Of a stretch of DNA of 64,000 nt, positions 1 through 11,110 are shown piece after piece. Source of the stretch: Vigna angularis. Taxonomy: Eukaryota > Streptophyta > Magnoliopsida > Fabales > Fabaceae. The notes under the pieces are model-generated. The model saw only the letters and a list, made by a program, of their open reading frames with translations, was not told the DNA's origin and ran no database searches. The position numbers were made by a program, and so were the translations under genes. Each line of letters starts with the position of its first letter. Positions within the stretch are counted from its first letter, which is position 1. The DNA is taken from contig NC_068972.1 in the NCBI RefSeq assembly GCF_016808095.1, positions 41,571,029 to 41,635,028 of the forward strand. Direction: 5' to 3'.

Positions 1-1133
1 GTGACAACATTTGGGTTTCTATAAGACATAGTTCCTTTTTCAACCCATACCCTACGGGTTCTTTTAATTTGGTTCTTACTTTTAAAAACACTTTTGTTTT
101 TATAAACCTTTTTAACAGTTATAGGCATTTCAACATTATTATTTCCAGTTGCAACTTCAAGAAGATTTTCAAGAATATCAATATCAAGCATATGACTCTT
201 ACATGAAAGACATTCAACAGGATGTTCAACATTTGAAGACTCTTTCATTTCCAAGTTGCAAATTTTATTTCTCAAACTTACTTCCTCATCTAATGCCTTC
301 TCATATTTAATTCGCAATTCTTTAAATTCCTTTTTCAAATTTTTATGAGCAACATTCAATTTTTCAGATTCATCAAGCAATTCAAGAAAAGCCTTTTGTA
401 CATCAAATTCACTAGATTCAGAATTAGAACAACTTACTTGGCTTGCAGTGTCATCAACATTAGATGTCAAACATAAGTTTGTTTCTTCAACAGAATCACT
501 TGAACTACTTGAGTCATTATCAACCCAAGCAATGTGAACCTTCTTCTTTTTGTGAAATTTCTTGATAATTGGACAAACGACTTTTATATGGCCTCTTTCA
601 CCACATCCATAACATTTAAAGCTTGATGAGGAGCCTTGATTGTCCTTCTTTTTCTTCAAGAGTTGGCTTTTAGATGATTCATTTCTGGCCATTAAGCATA
701 GATTTTCTTGTTCATTTGAATTGTTTGAGCTTGAGGAGCTTGAATCAGACAACGTCAACTTAACAACATCTATGACTTTATCATGAGTGACTCTTAAAAA
801 TTCCCACATTTCCTGAGCACTTTCATAAACAGAAACTTTGAAAAAATCATCAAGGGTTAGTGCAGATAAAATTATGTTCCTAGCCCTAACATCATATTGT
901 GCCATTCTATTTTCATCCATAGTCCACTGTAAAAATGGTTTTTCTACCTGCATATCATTTACAAAAATAGTGGGAACAATTGGTCCATTCATAACAACTT
1001 CCCAAATACCCCTGTCAATAGACTCCAAAAATATTTGCATTCTTATTTTCCAAAACGCATAATTTTCCCCCGTAAACAAAGGAGGTCTATCAATAGAAGC
1101 ACCCTCAGCATAAACTTGGTTATGACCGCCCAT
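1..1133 (-). CDS. Gag polyprotein of element E1, C-terminus off window
   Basis: An uninterrupted frame starts at ATG 1133 and runs past base 1, at least 377 codons. It is the structural nucleocapsid protein of a Copia-type retrotransposon. The N-terminus carries the family's Gly-Glu-Asn-Tyr-Ala-Phe-Trp segment typical of the DUF4219/UBN2-like Gag domain. One CX2CX4HX4C zinc knuckle follows in the middle (near bases 580-625), after a Ser-rich acidic linker, and then a long charged coiled-coil-like stretch. It aligns in order with the Gag of E2 and E3 but has many substitutions. No protease or polymerase motif is seen in the visible part. The frame is still open despite the divergence, which suggests the ORF was kept functional for part of its history. 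The start is the first Met after the primer-binding site. Confidence 0.8.
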   Translation of the reverse strand, partial: MGGHNQVYAEGASIDRPPLFTGENYAFWKIRMQIFLESIDRGIWEVVMNGPIVPTIFVNDMQVEKPFLQWTMDENRMAQYDVRARNIILSALTLDDFFKVSVYESAQEMWEFLRVTHDKVIDVVKLTLSDSSSSSSNNSNEQENLCLMARNESSKSQLLKKKKDNQGSSSSFKCYGCGERGHIKVVCPIIKKFHKKKKVHIAWVDNDSSSSSDSVEETNLCLTSNVDDTASQVSCSNSESSEFDVQKAFLELLDESEKLNVAHKNLKKEFKELRIKYEKALDEEVSLRNKICNLEMKESSNVEHPVECLSCKSHMLDIDILENLLEVATGNNNVEMPITVKKVYKNKSVFKSKNQIKRTRRVWVEKGTMSYRNPNVV

Positions 1134-1164
1134 TTTCGAAAAATTTGAAAAACTATCAAAGCAA

Positions 1165-1176
1165 GCTCTGATACCA
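1165..1176 (-). other. Primer-binding site of E1
   Basis: GCTCTGATACCA on the + strand is the complement of TGGTATCAGAGC, the standard Copia primer-binding site for initiator tRNA-Met. It lies two bases from the LTR edge, which fixes the element's minus orientation. Confidence 0.8.
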
Positions 1177-1178
1177 AT

Positions 1179-2050
1179 GGTTGGAACAATCGGTACCGTT
1201 ATAGAGTCGCGCAGCGGAATAAAATATTTTGAAAACGTGTTACGGTCACAAATCAAGTTTCGATGGTCCGTTTTAGAAAAACAATTTTCTTAGAGAAAAT
1301 TTATCAAACAGTTGATGTGCATAAAACAATAAAAAGAGTAGGGAGTAGAAAAATTGATACACTGGATTTTTATCCTGGTTCGATTCAAAAGAATCTACGT
1401 CCAGTTGTTAATCACTATAAAAAGTGATTAACGTTTTCACTAAAATCAGTTTCACCAATTACAATAAGAGTGAAAAAAAAAACAGAGAGATAAAACCTTC
1501 CTTCGACGAACGAACCGGAAGATGACCACCTTGCCAACTCGAAGAGAACCGCTCCGACTATCGACACACGAAACGCGAGCTTCTCCTATTCACGAGACCA
1601 GGCAAAGCACTTGAACTAGCTTTTTAGAACTTCCTCAGACAAACTGTATTCTCAAAAAGCTCACTGTTATTCTTAGAGTTTTGGAAGAACTTTATATAGC
1701 TCACTATTCTGAATTCGCAAAGATGAATTATAACTGCCACAGATAATCGATTATCAAAAGTGATAATCGATTATTAAAGTCCGTTACAGGGTTTTCAAAA
1801 TGTAATAATCGATTATATGATGTGATAATCGATTATTCCTGTATGACTCTGTGATAATCGATTATTGTCATTCCATAATAGATTATTGCAGTTAAAAATG
1901 CAAGTTTACAAAGTTTACAAGAATTTCCTACTACATTTAATTTCTACAAATTGCTTTTAACTAATTCTAATATCTTCTTCAACTAAAACTTCTTGCAGCA
2001 TCATCAAAACAAATTTCTTCAAGATTTACCAATACTCCTTATTGGTAACA
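1179..2050 (-). repeat. 5' LTR of E1 (872 bp)
   Basis: It is colinear with the LTRs of E2 and E3 and ends ...GGTAACA. The first base of the expected TG is changed. It carries three pairs of the palindrome TAATCGATTA at 1744/1764, 1806/1826 and 1855/1876. The last site has one substitution. Pair spacings are 20, 20 and 21 bp. Confidence 0.85.
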
Positions 2051-2373
2051 GTTTTCACATTGCTCACTTGATGTGTCTAACTTTCCCGTAGGTTCTTATA
2101 GAATCAAGTGGCATAGCTGTCTGGTTGATAGTCAAGATTCATATTGAAGTCTCCTTCCTTTGAACCCAGGACCTGTATTTTTTGTTACAAAACCCAGAAT
2201 TGGCTAATCTGCTAACAATTTCATAAAGTGTTATGTAGTAAGATATTTATTACATAAAATATCTTAGATATTATATTTATTACATAAAATATCTTAGATA
2301 TTTTAAACGGTTAAGATATTTATAAGTAACTAACCACATTTTTAGGTAAGGTGGTTATTTTTATTTTGCTTAT
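2051..2373. other. Unassigned AT-rich spacer with a 30-bp direct duplication
   Basis: There is no gene signal. A 30-bp unit around the TACATAAAAT string is duplicated head to tail at about 2243-2302. The stretch separates the right edge of E1 from a family-B repeat, and it may be the 3' flank of the E1 insertion. Confidence 0.4.
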
Positions 2374-4620
2374 TGTAACATCCCATAAAATACAGTAATA
2401 AACCATATATCATAGAAAATCACATATATTAATATATCAATTCAGTTTTTACAACTAAAGAAGTAGAACTCGATAATGGCCGAACGGCCTTGAATCCACT
2501 GATACGAATATTACAGGCGTTCAATAAACATAGATGACCGAACGATTTACAAAATATAATTACCAAACGGTCAAAGTAAGCAAAAGAAGAGGTTCGATCT
2601 AATACAGTATATTAACACGACTAAACCAAACATTTCAACCGAACGCACTACTGTTCGGCCTTCACTTCTACCTCCACTAGGTTCTCTTCAGCCAGGATTC
2701 CTTCCTCAAGCGTTTCTTCCAATAATGCATCTCCCTCTGCTCACATCCACACGGATGATCATTGCAAGGACAAGACGAACGTACAGATACAAGACAACAC
2801 AATGAAAACGAAAGGGTAAGCTTATTGAATTTAATTCAAGTAAAACATACATTTCATAACATATCAATCAGATCAATAATTCCCAACATATACTTTAATC
2901 CATTCATTAACTCAATCAATTCCTGATACTAGACTGACCGTCCGAACTGTATGAATTCTGTGTAGCTACGACGTTCGTGCACCCAGGTGGAATAGTTGGA
3001 ATTCTCATCAGCTGCCACCCGAGGTTAGTCTGTTCCGTCCAAGTTACAGTTATAGACTAGGACCTCCTACCATTCCCACACATGACATACTCCTCTCTAC
3101 TTGAGAACGAGCACTCACGGAATATCAGGATGAACCGCCAGCTAAGCTTGCCACATTCATACATTATAAATCTCAACTTTCATCCAAGAGTCGTTCCTCC
3201 CTGGAACGCTCGTTCAAAATCCACATCCAACATATTTGTAAAATACTATTTGGACGAGCACTATTCAATGAACATTGTTACACGAACGCTACTGAACGAA
3301 CGCTATTTTCCACACCAGGACGAACACTAATTTGGACGGACGTTATCAGATCCCACAATATCATGCCGATCGCTATTTCACCGAACGCCATATTAGATTG
3401 AACACCATTCGGCCGAACGCTAAAACCGAGCACCATATGGACCGAACACTTTCAGAACGAACGCTGTGAGATCAAACCATACTAGGCCGAACGCTCAAGA
3501 ACGAACATCATGTGGGATTCAACACTACTGAGCCGAGCGCTAAACCATTGGATACCATATTGAATTCATCACTGTTTGGACGAGCGCTCAGAAATCAAAC
3601 ATCATCAAGACCGAACGCTTACAATCTAAACCTCAGAATACCTAATCCAGATCGAACGCTATAAATCACATAATAATACCGAACGCTCAAGATTCAAACT
3701 TAAGACTATCAAATTAATACCGAACGTTCTGGATTGCTACCAAAAAATACCAACTTAAGAACGAACGCTTATAATCATTAATACACTAAGGCCGAACGTA
3801 TAAGATTCAAACCTAAGAATCCAAAATTAAGACCGAACGCTCACAAGCCGAGAATACCTCCTGTAAACCCAACGCTAAATATGACTTTCTGAGAATACCA
3901 GTTTAAGATTGAACGCTTAAGATAACTATTTCACCAATACCGAACGCTTAAGAATGAAACTTAAGTATAAATTTAAGACCGAACCCTTAAGATCAAACAC
4001 CACTACAACGAATAGTATTAAATCAAAACCTGACCGAACGGTACTAAATCCAATTCTAACCGAACGATACTAAACATTCAAGACCGAACGCAAAAGATCA
4101 TTTTCTTGGAATACCAATTTAAAAACGAACGTCTACGATTTCTATTTCACGAGGACCGAAAGCTGAAGACTGAAACCTATCAATTTAAGACCGAACGCTC
4201 AGGATCACCAACTGAGACTACCAAATTAAAACCGAACGTCATCATCACTAATACATCAAAACTGACCGTTTAAGATCCAAACCTAAGAATATCAGGTTAA
4301 TACCGAACGCCCATGATTGAAACCTAAGAATCCACAGTAAGACCGAACGCTCAGGATTGAAACTTAACATACCGAATTGGGAACGAACGCTCACAATCTC
4401 TAATCTACTAAGACCGAACGCTACAGATTTCATCATGATAATGTAATTAAGGACGAACGCCTAACATTACTAATTCACTGGATACTGTTTGGACGAACGT
4501 CTAGTGTATTACAAGCTTTACTTAAGGACGAACGCGAACACTCATCTTAGAACACAAAACCGAACGCTCATGCTATTTTGGCCGACCACTAATTGGTCGA
4601 GCTATTTGAACGAACGCGCG
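2374..4620. mobile_element. Family B LTR-like unit, truncated copy
   Basis: It begins TGTAACATCCC and follows the complete B unit at 34380-42152 in order. Both share a block near 2739-2800 containing a GGATGATCATTGCA core, and a second block near 2936-3040 with a CCACCCGAGGTTAGT string. A long CGAACG-motif array comes next. The B terminus (AAACCTTACA) is not found before unrelated GC-rich sequence begins near 4700. I therefore call it truncated or recombined, and no target-site duplication can be named. Confidence 0.55.
3230..4620. repeat. CGAACG-motif array (about 1.4 kb)
   Basis: Dozens of copies of a degenerate unit built on (A/G)ACCGAACGCTCA or GGACGAACG are separated by 10-40 bp of variable AT-rich spacer. 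Nearly all are on the same strand. This accounts for the absence of long ORFs here; the short ones are artefacts. Confidence 0.8.
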
Positions 4621-4699
4621 TTCTGCAGAAACGCACCAGATTTTCCAGAAACCCAGAAACTCCCAATTTGCCTCTAGTGGACCTGATAACGGTCCAATC

Positions 4700-5168
4700 A
4701 CACCTTAATGAGTCACTGGCGTTTAACCGTGTAGTCAACCAAGCGTGGGTCGGTTGGGAGGGATGGTCGGCCAGGGATGCCAACATGGGTGGGCGGCCAT
4801 CTGGTTCTACTGGCCGGTCATACTGGACGTTCGGTCCTATTGGTGCACCTGGGAGGACGTTCGGTCTTGGCGCTCGGCACGCACGGACGTTCGGTCCTGG
4901 TGTTCGGCACGGGTGGACGTTCGTTCAGCTTGTGACCTGGGGGGCGGCCTTGGGCGGACGCGCGGTCTTTGATTGCGACCTGGGCGAGCGGCCTTGGACG
5001 GACGCGCGGTCTTTGATTGTGACCTGGGCAGACGCGCGGTCTTTGATTGTGACCTGGGCGAGCGGCTTTGGGCGGACGCGCGGTCTTTGATTGTAACCTC
5101 GGCGAGCGGCTTTGGACGGACGCTCTCGGATGTCTTTCCGTATGGCGTCCGGTCCTGCCGGTCCAAAA
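4700..5168. repeat. GC-rich tandem block, about 45-bp units
   Basis: The stretch is GC-rich with repeats carrying a GACGCGCGGTCTTTGATTG core (about 4955-5110). Before them are several GGACGTTCGGTC strings, which are the CGAACG motif in reverse orientation relative to 3230-4620. The motif flip suggests a junction between two different repeat copies. The overlapping ORFs on both strands (up to 165 codons) are by-products of the tandem structure. Confidence 0.6.
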
Positions 5169-5429
5169 TGGGAAATGATACTTCGACAACCAGTTTTGAC
5201 AACATTTTGACACGGGCCACATGTCAAAACAACATTTTGACACGGGCCACGTGTCAAAATGCCATTGGTGCACGTGTAATTGGTTATCAAAAATTAATTT
5301 GACGTGGAAAATGAAGATTCAGAGCGCGAGTTTGAAGTTGTGCGGGTCATTTGTGGTTTTCAGAATTTGAATTTTTAGGGTTTGGTAGAGAGAGAAACAG
5401 AAAGGTAGTGAGATAGCACCGTGAGTGAG

Positions 5430-6370
5430 GTGACCCCTGTTCATCCCTTGCACAGCTTGCTCCTCCAACTGATGAGGGGTCACCCCACACTCCTTGGCCT
5501 CACATCACATCACCAACCACCCTCTCCCACCACTGAAACAACTGGACCAGCCTTAGAAAGGTGCAGAATTGCATAAAAGTCACCTTTTTTTCCAATGGTG
5601 ACCCCTGTTCACCTGACTGAGTACTTGTGTTGGACTTTCTGTACAAAATCCAATATTCTCTCGGGTAATCGTTTACAGGGATGCTGTAAACGATTACCAG
5701 ACCCTTTTTTGAACACCCTCACTCATCCCTTGCACAGCTTGGTCCTCCAACTGAGGAGGGGTCACCCCACACTCCTTGGCCTCACATCACATCACCAACC
5801 ACCCTCTCCCACCACTGAAACAACTGGACCAGCCTCAGAAAGGTGCAGAAGTGCCTAAAACTGACCTTTTTTTTACAATGGTGACCCCTGTTCACCTAAC
5901 TGACTACCTACGTTGGACTTTCTGTACAAAATCCAATTTCCTTTCGGGTAATCGTTTACAGGGATGCTGTAAACGATTACCAGACCCTTTTTTGAACACC
6001 CTCACTCATCTCTTGCACAGCTTGGTCCTCCAACTGAGGAGGGGTCACCCCACACTCCTTGGCCTCACATCACATCACCAACCACCCTCTCCCACCACTG
6101 AAACAACTGGACCAGCCTCAGAAAGGTGCAGAAGTGCCTAAAACTGACCTTTTTTTACAATAGTGACCCCTGTTCACCTGACTGACTACCTACGTTGGAC
6201 TTTCTATACAAAATCCAATTTCCTCTCGGGTAATCGTTTACAGGGATGCTGTAAACGATTACCAGACCCTTTTTTGAACACCCTCACTCATCCCTTGCAC
6301 AGCTTAGTCCTCCAACTAAGGAGGGGTCACCCCACACTCCTTGACCTCACATCACATCACCCCCACTCAA
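5430..6370. repeat. 283-bp tandem repeats, each with a perfect 15-bp-arm hairpin
   Basis: Three nearly complete units follow each other with periods of 283 and 282 bp, preceded by a partial unit. Each contains a perfect inverted repeat with 15-bp arms (GGTAATCGTTTACAG and its complement) and a 5-base GGATG loop, at 5664-5698, 5947-5981 and 6229-6263. The open frames of 87-121 codons across the array repeat the same peptide and are by-products. Confidence 0.9.
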
Positions 6371-6631
6371 ATTGTCCTTCAAATGAACTGGTTTTTACAT
6401 TCGTCACCCATGTTATGCAGAAATGACCACATTCTGAAATCCACAAACCCACAACTCATAATAACAATGGTATTGAATAAATAAAATATGAGACCAATTC
6501 AAAACTAAAACTCAAATTTTATTTCATTGAACTAAATCGGATACATTAAACAATGTTTTCTTAATCTATTTACAATGATTACAATTATCATTAATTTCCA
6601 AATAACATTTTCCATCAACTAAATACACAGA

Positions 6632-7975
6632 TCACACATTTTTTATTCTAAGCACTACGGTTCCGGTGTATGGAGTCCTAAGTGCTCTTCCCTTGTAACG
6701 CCTTCGTGATCCAACCCTAACATACGTCTTCAAAGGTTGTTCATTTCCGTTAATGTCAGTAGGGGATACAAAACCAGTGTTCACGGATGGTTCTGTACGA
6801 GGCACACTTTGTCGAACGTCATCTTTATTTTGCCTTCTTGCCTTCTCTTCAGCCAATTGTGCCTCCAAACTTCCAACCCTCCTTTTAAGTTCTTCAATTA
6901 GAAATTCTTGTTCCTCTAAGGCACGCATAAAAGTTTCTCTGCGAATTCTTTTTTGTTTCTTCTTTCCTCTTGGTTTAGCATCCTTTCTCTTAGGTGTTGG
7001 TCTGTATTCCTCCTTATCCTTGGTTGAAGGACCACCATAAACATCATCAACAACCTGGAATTTAACAACACATTACAGATTACACAACTTTTGTCAATAT
7101 ATGAAAGCATAACAAAACTTCCGATAACAAACAACTTACCAAACCTGTCTCCATACACCGTTTTACGAACTTGTCTCCAACACTTATATTCATCCAATGC
7201 AATATTCGTGGAAATTTATCAATAGGACCTTTTGGTGGAACAAAGAGCTCAAAAAACCATACCTAAGACAAATAAATCATCTTAACTTGTAAGAAACTTA
7301 ATTCAAAAAACAATTTAAGTAATTACATCAAATACTATTAATTACCTGCAGCATGTAAACACAACCATCGACGTAAACGTTTGAAATACCTTTACCTTTC
7401 TTCAAGCATTTTGAAGCTTTGCACAAACTACGTAACAGAAAACGATAAACTACACTACCCCAACAATAACTACCCAAACCACTTAAGTTGTCAACAACAT
7501 TAAACATTACGGGAAACACTTTCCCGCTACGTTTTGGAAATAAAATCTCACTTATCCCTACCAGGAGGTAAAGGCTACAAAAATGAGAACAAGGGATCTT
7601 TTTCTTGTGTTTTCGCATTAGAATTTTGTATATCGAATTCAATTCCTTTGTTCCTTTGCCTATGTATTTCACACATTCAGTATTGCCCAGCTCTTCCTTT
7701 AAGTTAATATTTGCACCATCTGTACTCAATCCCAACCCTAAATAAATATCATTTTCATTTAACTCCAAAACTTTATTCCCAACTAAAAAACCACTACTAC
7801 AGTCGTCCCACTTACCCAATAACTCACTCAATATATTTCTACCTACTTTAACATTGACATTGACATCTAAAAACCACGCAAATGGAGTCCTCGCAATCAA
7901 TGACCGATGCTCGTCTGTCAAGCGTTCGTTCAAAGTACATATATACTTTGTCGAAAAAGAGTGACGAACACTCAA
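6632..7975 (-). CDS. Plant-mobile/DUF1985-like protein, TE-associated, 5' end not defined
   Basis: Three exons can be read on the minus strand: 7346-7975, 7140-7262 and 6632-7054, all in phase 0 with GT-AG introns, giving about 391 codons to a TGA. The first exon opens just after a TAG that is either a stop or, more likely, a splice acceptor (7976-7978), so an upstream exon with the start codon is expected. There is no ATG at 7975. The N-terminal part (TPFAWFL, a central LYLLVGISEILFP segment, YCWGSVVY, and a C-terminal WFFELF/RILHWMN segment) resembles the non-catalytic region of legume Ulp1-like and plant-mobile-domain proteins. A basic stretch and a short Glu/Leu-rich coiled coil follow. 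No Ulp1 catalytic His-Asp-Cys domain is seen. Its function is unknown. Such genes usually ride in MULE-type elements. Confidence 0.5.
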
Positions 7976-8446
7976 CTACATAAACCAAAATAAAATCATC
8001 AAAACAACGAAACCCAACAACCCAAGAACCACAACACAAGGATACCAACCCCAAACCTTAACCCAAACCAAATAACCATGCTACGACATGCCCAAACCGA
8101 ATAACAAAGCTACGACATGGAATGGAAAACCACTTACCTTCGTCGTCGGACAATGGTCACCGAAACTTCCCATTCCGCACGATAACGGGAGACGAAACTG
8201 GACGGAGACAACACCACGCACACAGAACAAATTCAAGCGGCACGAAACGCGACCTTCGACCTTTCAAGAGAACGGTCATTCGTTTCCAATGGAACAGAGA
8301 AAGGGCTATTTTCGGATTTTCACTAAAAATAAGGGTTACGGACTTCCGTTTCGTAGGTTTTAAAAAAATATTATTTTTAAAACAAACAACGACACGTGGT
8401 GTTGTCAAAACAGTGTTAAAAATACATTGTTGGAATATCACGGTCC

Positions 8447-9443
8447 TTAAAGAAAAACCAACGCCTCACTGCTTTCTAGGAGCTCAAACACATCCCGTCA
8501 GACAAATTCCTTGGGATTCTTATTTTTTTTGTCTTTTGTCTTTTTTTGTTTTTTTTAAACAACTATCCAGGGACACATCCCCTAATTCCGGATCTTTTTG
8601 TTTTTATTTACTTTTTTATTATTTTTTTTATTTTAAAACAAATAAAATGAAACAACAAAAATAATAAAAAAACGAACGCCCTACTGTTTGAACGAACGTC
8701 TCAAAAACACCAAACGCCTATTACGAGCCGAACATTCGATAAAAATATTAAGACCGAACGTTATTTTCTGAACAAGAACACCACCGAACGTTATTTGCTG
8801 AACGGCAGGACATCATGCACTGATAGGACAAACGCTCAAAACCGAACGCTAGTCATCACTAGTACACTAAGACCGAACGCTCTCTACCTGAGAGCAACAG
8901 GTATCGGTTGGCAATAATTAAAGAACGAACGGTGGAGGCTGCAAATTGCTGAACGTCCATGAGACCAGATGGCCGAACGATTCAGGACGAGCGGCCGAAC
9001 AGTTGGAAAGCTTGTGGATGACCGAACGGTTGAGAACGAGCGGCCGAACGTCATTGAGGTTGAATGGCTGAAAGCTGACCATGAAGAAAAAGACCGAACG
9101 GCCGAATGATTGTGGTCAAGGATGGCCGAGCGGTAGATTTCATAAAGCCGAACGTCTGTGATATTGGTCATGAAGAACGAACGGTAAAGGACGAATGGTC
9201 TGCTTAGGATAGAGGACGAACGATCAGCGAAAGGGTGAGGACGAACGGTCGCGCAAGACAGTGGACGATCGGTAAGGCAAGGGCGAGGACGAACGGTCCG
9301 AACGGCAGAGAACGAACGGTCGCGCGAGGGCGAGGACGAACGCTCTTCTCTTTTTATTTATTTATTTTTTTAATTTTTGTTTTTATTTTACACTTGATAA
9401 AAATAAATTTATTGGTCAATCCGGACGAAATTGGGTGTTAACA
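8447..9443 (-). mobile_element. Family A LTR fragment (distal end)
   Basis: The right end reads ...CCGGACGAAATTGGGTGTTAACA. It matches the termini at 46991 and 61040 and, inverted, the start at 25128. A T-rich tract and a CGAACG-motif array (about 8675-9345) precede it in the same order as in the other A copies. The opposite end (TGTCGCAACC) is absent, so this is a truncated copy, perhaps cut by the element to its left. Confidence 0.6.
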
Positions 9444-10376
9444 TATGATTTTATGATTCTAAAATCTTATGATATAATCACTATACTGGAAAAAAATATT
9501 CTTTATATACAAATTTTTTAGTAGTTTCTGAATGTTGATTAGATTAAGATGAATACTACTAATTGTGTAATTTAGATAATCTATGGTCTTATAGCTTATG
9601 CTAACTTCTTTAAAAGTAATATGAGTGAATATATTAATAGTTTCTATTATTTTATATATGTTTGGAAAGAAAGTGATTTTGTAATCACTTTTTCTAATTT
9701 TGAAATTGATCCTAGTCTCTTCGAAACTATGGAGAAAATGCTTAATAAATATGTAAAAAAAAAAATTGCTTTTATGTTTTTAATGTCACCGGATTTCTAC
9801 ATTTAAAGTTGTTTAGTTTTTTTGAAAAATAGTTGATGCTCAACGTCTTTTTGTTATTATTTTTATTTTTTAATAATATTTTTTATTTGATTACACACAA
9901 TTGATTGGTGTGATCTTATGTGTCAATTACTATTAAGAAATAAAAGAAAATTATTAAGGTCATGGACAAAAAAATAATTGTGAAAAGTATCAATAGAAAA
10001 TGTAATTCACACTAATTAAAAAGTTCAACATTAAAAAGCGTTAGTAAATATCAATCAGAAAACAACAATTTTAAAATAAGTATAAGTCAAACATTTCTAT
10101 CCGTTCTAGAAAGAAATCGAGAAAAAGAATATAAAAAAACACACATAAAATTAAAAATATAAATAATTAAACTTTTAATTTTCAAATCTTAAATAATTAT
10201 CTTTTAAAAATTTATTATTTCCATATATTGAATAAATTAACGACTTAGTCAGGAGGCATCTTCTTGTCCGAAAATCATCTGACGTGCAAATACATGGACG
10301 GTATGAAAACAGAGGTAAACAAAGAAAAAGAAAAAAGAAAACATCAACATTAATCAAATCACAGGAATGTGGACTC
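9444..10376. other. AT-rich intergenic sequence
   Basis: No supported gene or repeat. The short ORF at 9621-9806 is low-complexity and AT-driven. Confidence 0.6.
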
Positions 10377-11110
10377 GGGTCTATAAATCTTAAGTTTCCA
10401 AGCTCACGCGGTTCATCTCACGTGACGACCGACAAACACAAAGTCCAACCAAGTTGAAAATTGGAACTTTCATTAGCCACTCAAACCAAAAAAATCCTCA
10501 ACTGTAATCAAAACATTCTCAATAACTAACATTTTTAATCTAACTTTTTTTCTACATACACTTTTGAATTTAATTGCAAGGTTTTCACATAATCAAGTTT
10601 AATACTTTATTCTTCAATGTGTGCATGAGTAAATTTAACTCTTACATTTTGGAAAAAATATGATATTTGATATCAAGTTTAATTTTTTAATAAAATTATA
10701 CTTTTCATTCTTTTACAAACTAAATTAATAGTTATTTAGTTAACAAATATCTCGAATCAAAATACTCAATTTGGGCCTTTTTTTTTATCAGACATGAAAT
10801 AGATTGATATGTATGTAAAAGATAGTATTTTTTAATGTATCAACAAATAAGAAAAAAGGAAATAAAAAATCAAACCACCTTGGTACTCAACTAGGAGAAA
10901 AAGTTAATATATCAACAAATATAAGATTTGATTACTTCCTAATTTTCCTTCCATATATATGATTTTGATAGAATAAAATAAGTTCCCTAATTGATGGAAG
11001 CACATACTCTTACTTACTCTCGGTACTAAAATAAAATAAAAATGGTATCCATTTTCAAAGTCGCATAGACTTTTGCTCCCAGTGGGTGTAGTTTCGAAGG
11101 CTCATCATCA
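10377..11110 (+). promoter_or_regulatory. Upstream region of the KSR gene, with G-box
   Basis: It contains a perfect G-box CACGTG at 10419-10424 and a TATAAAT-like string at about 10381. Both are about 700 bp from the start codon, so they may not be the core promoter. The region is otherwise AT-rich. The start-codon context (ATCATCAATGGCG) is good for plants. Confidence 0.3.

Larger units (their letters stand above)
1..2050 (-). mobile_element. Element E1: gag-only Copia-like LTR element, truncated by window edge
   Basis: The element lies on the minus strand, so its 5' LTR is the right-hand one (1179-2050). Next comes a primer-binding site complementary to initiator tRNA-Met (complement at 1165-1176), then gag running leftward off the window. 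It belongs to the same family as E2 and E3 but is clearly diverged from them in both LTR and gag. The other LTR and the target-site duplication lie outside the window, so the boundary is supported only on the right. Confidence 0.85.
5170..8446 (-). mobile_element. Candidate MULE-like element carrying a plant-mobile/Ulp1-type gene
   Basis: The left terminus (GGGAAATGATACTTC... followed by a GTTTTGACAACA string and CACGTG-like boxes) has a weakly matching inverted partner at the right (ends ...TATCACGGTCC at 8446). The pair shares TGATA-TTC-ACAA and GTTTTGACAACA in the inverted sense. Similar termini occur at 24265 and 53913. Inside are the 283-bp hairpin repeats and the multi-exon gene. I could not find a matching 9-bp duplication, so the boundaries are tentative. 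Confidence 0.4.

Noticed and set aside
4593..5302. Several overlapping ORFs of 109-165 codons
   Set aside because: They translate the same 45-bp tandem units in different frames on both strands.
5430..6370. CRISPR-like array
   Set aside because: Regular repeats with palindromes, but the units are 283 bp and contiguous without unique spacers, and the DNA is plant nuclear.
5595..6426. Repeated ORFs of 87-121 codons
   Set aside because: They follow the 283-bp repeat; the frame depends on repeat length and the peptide has no known relative.
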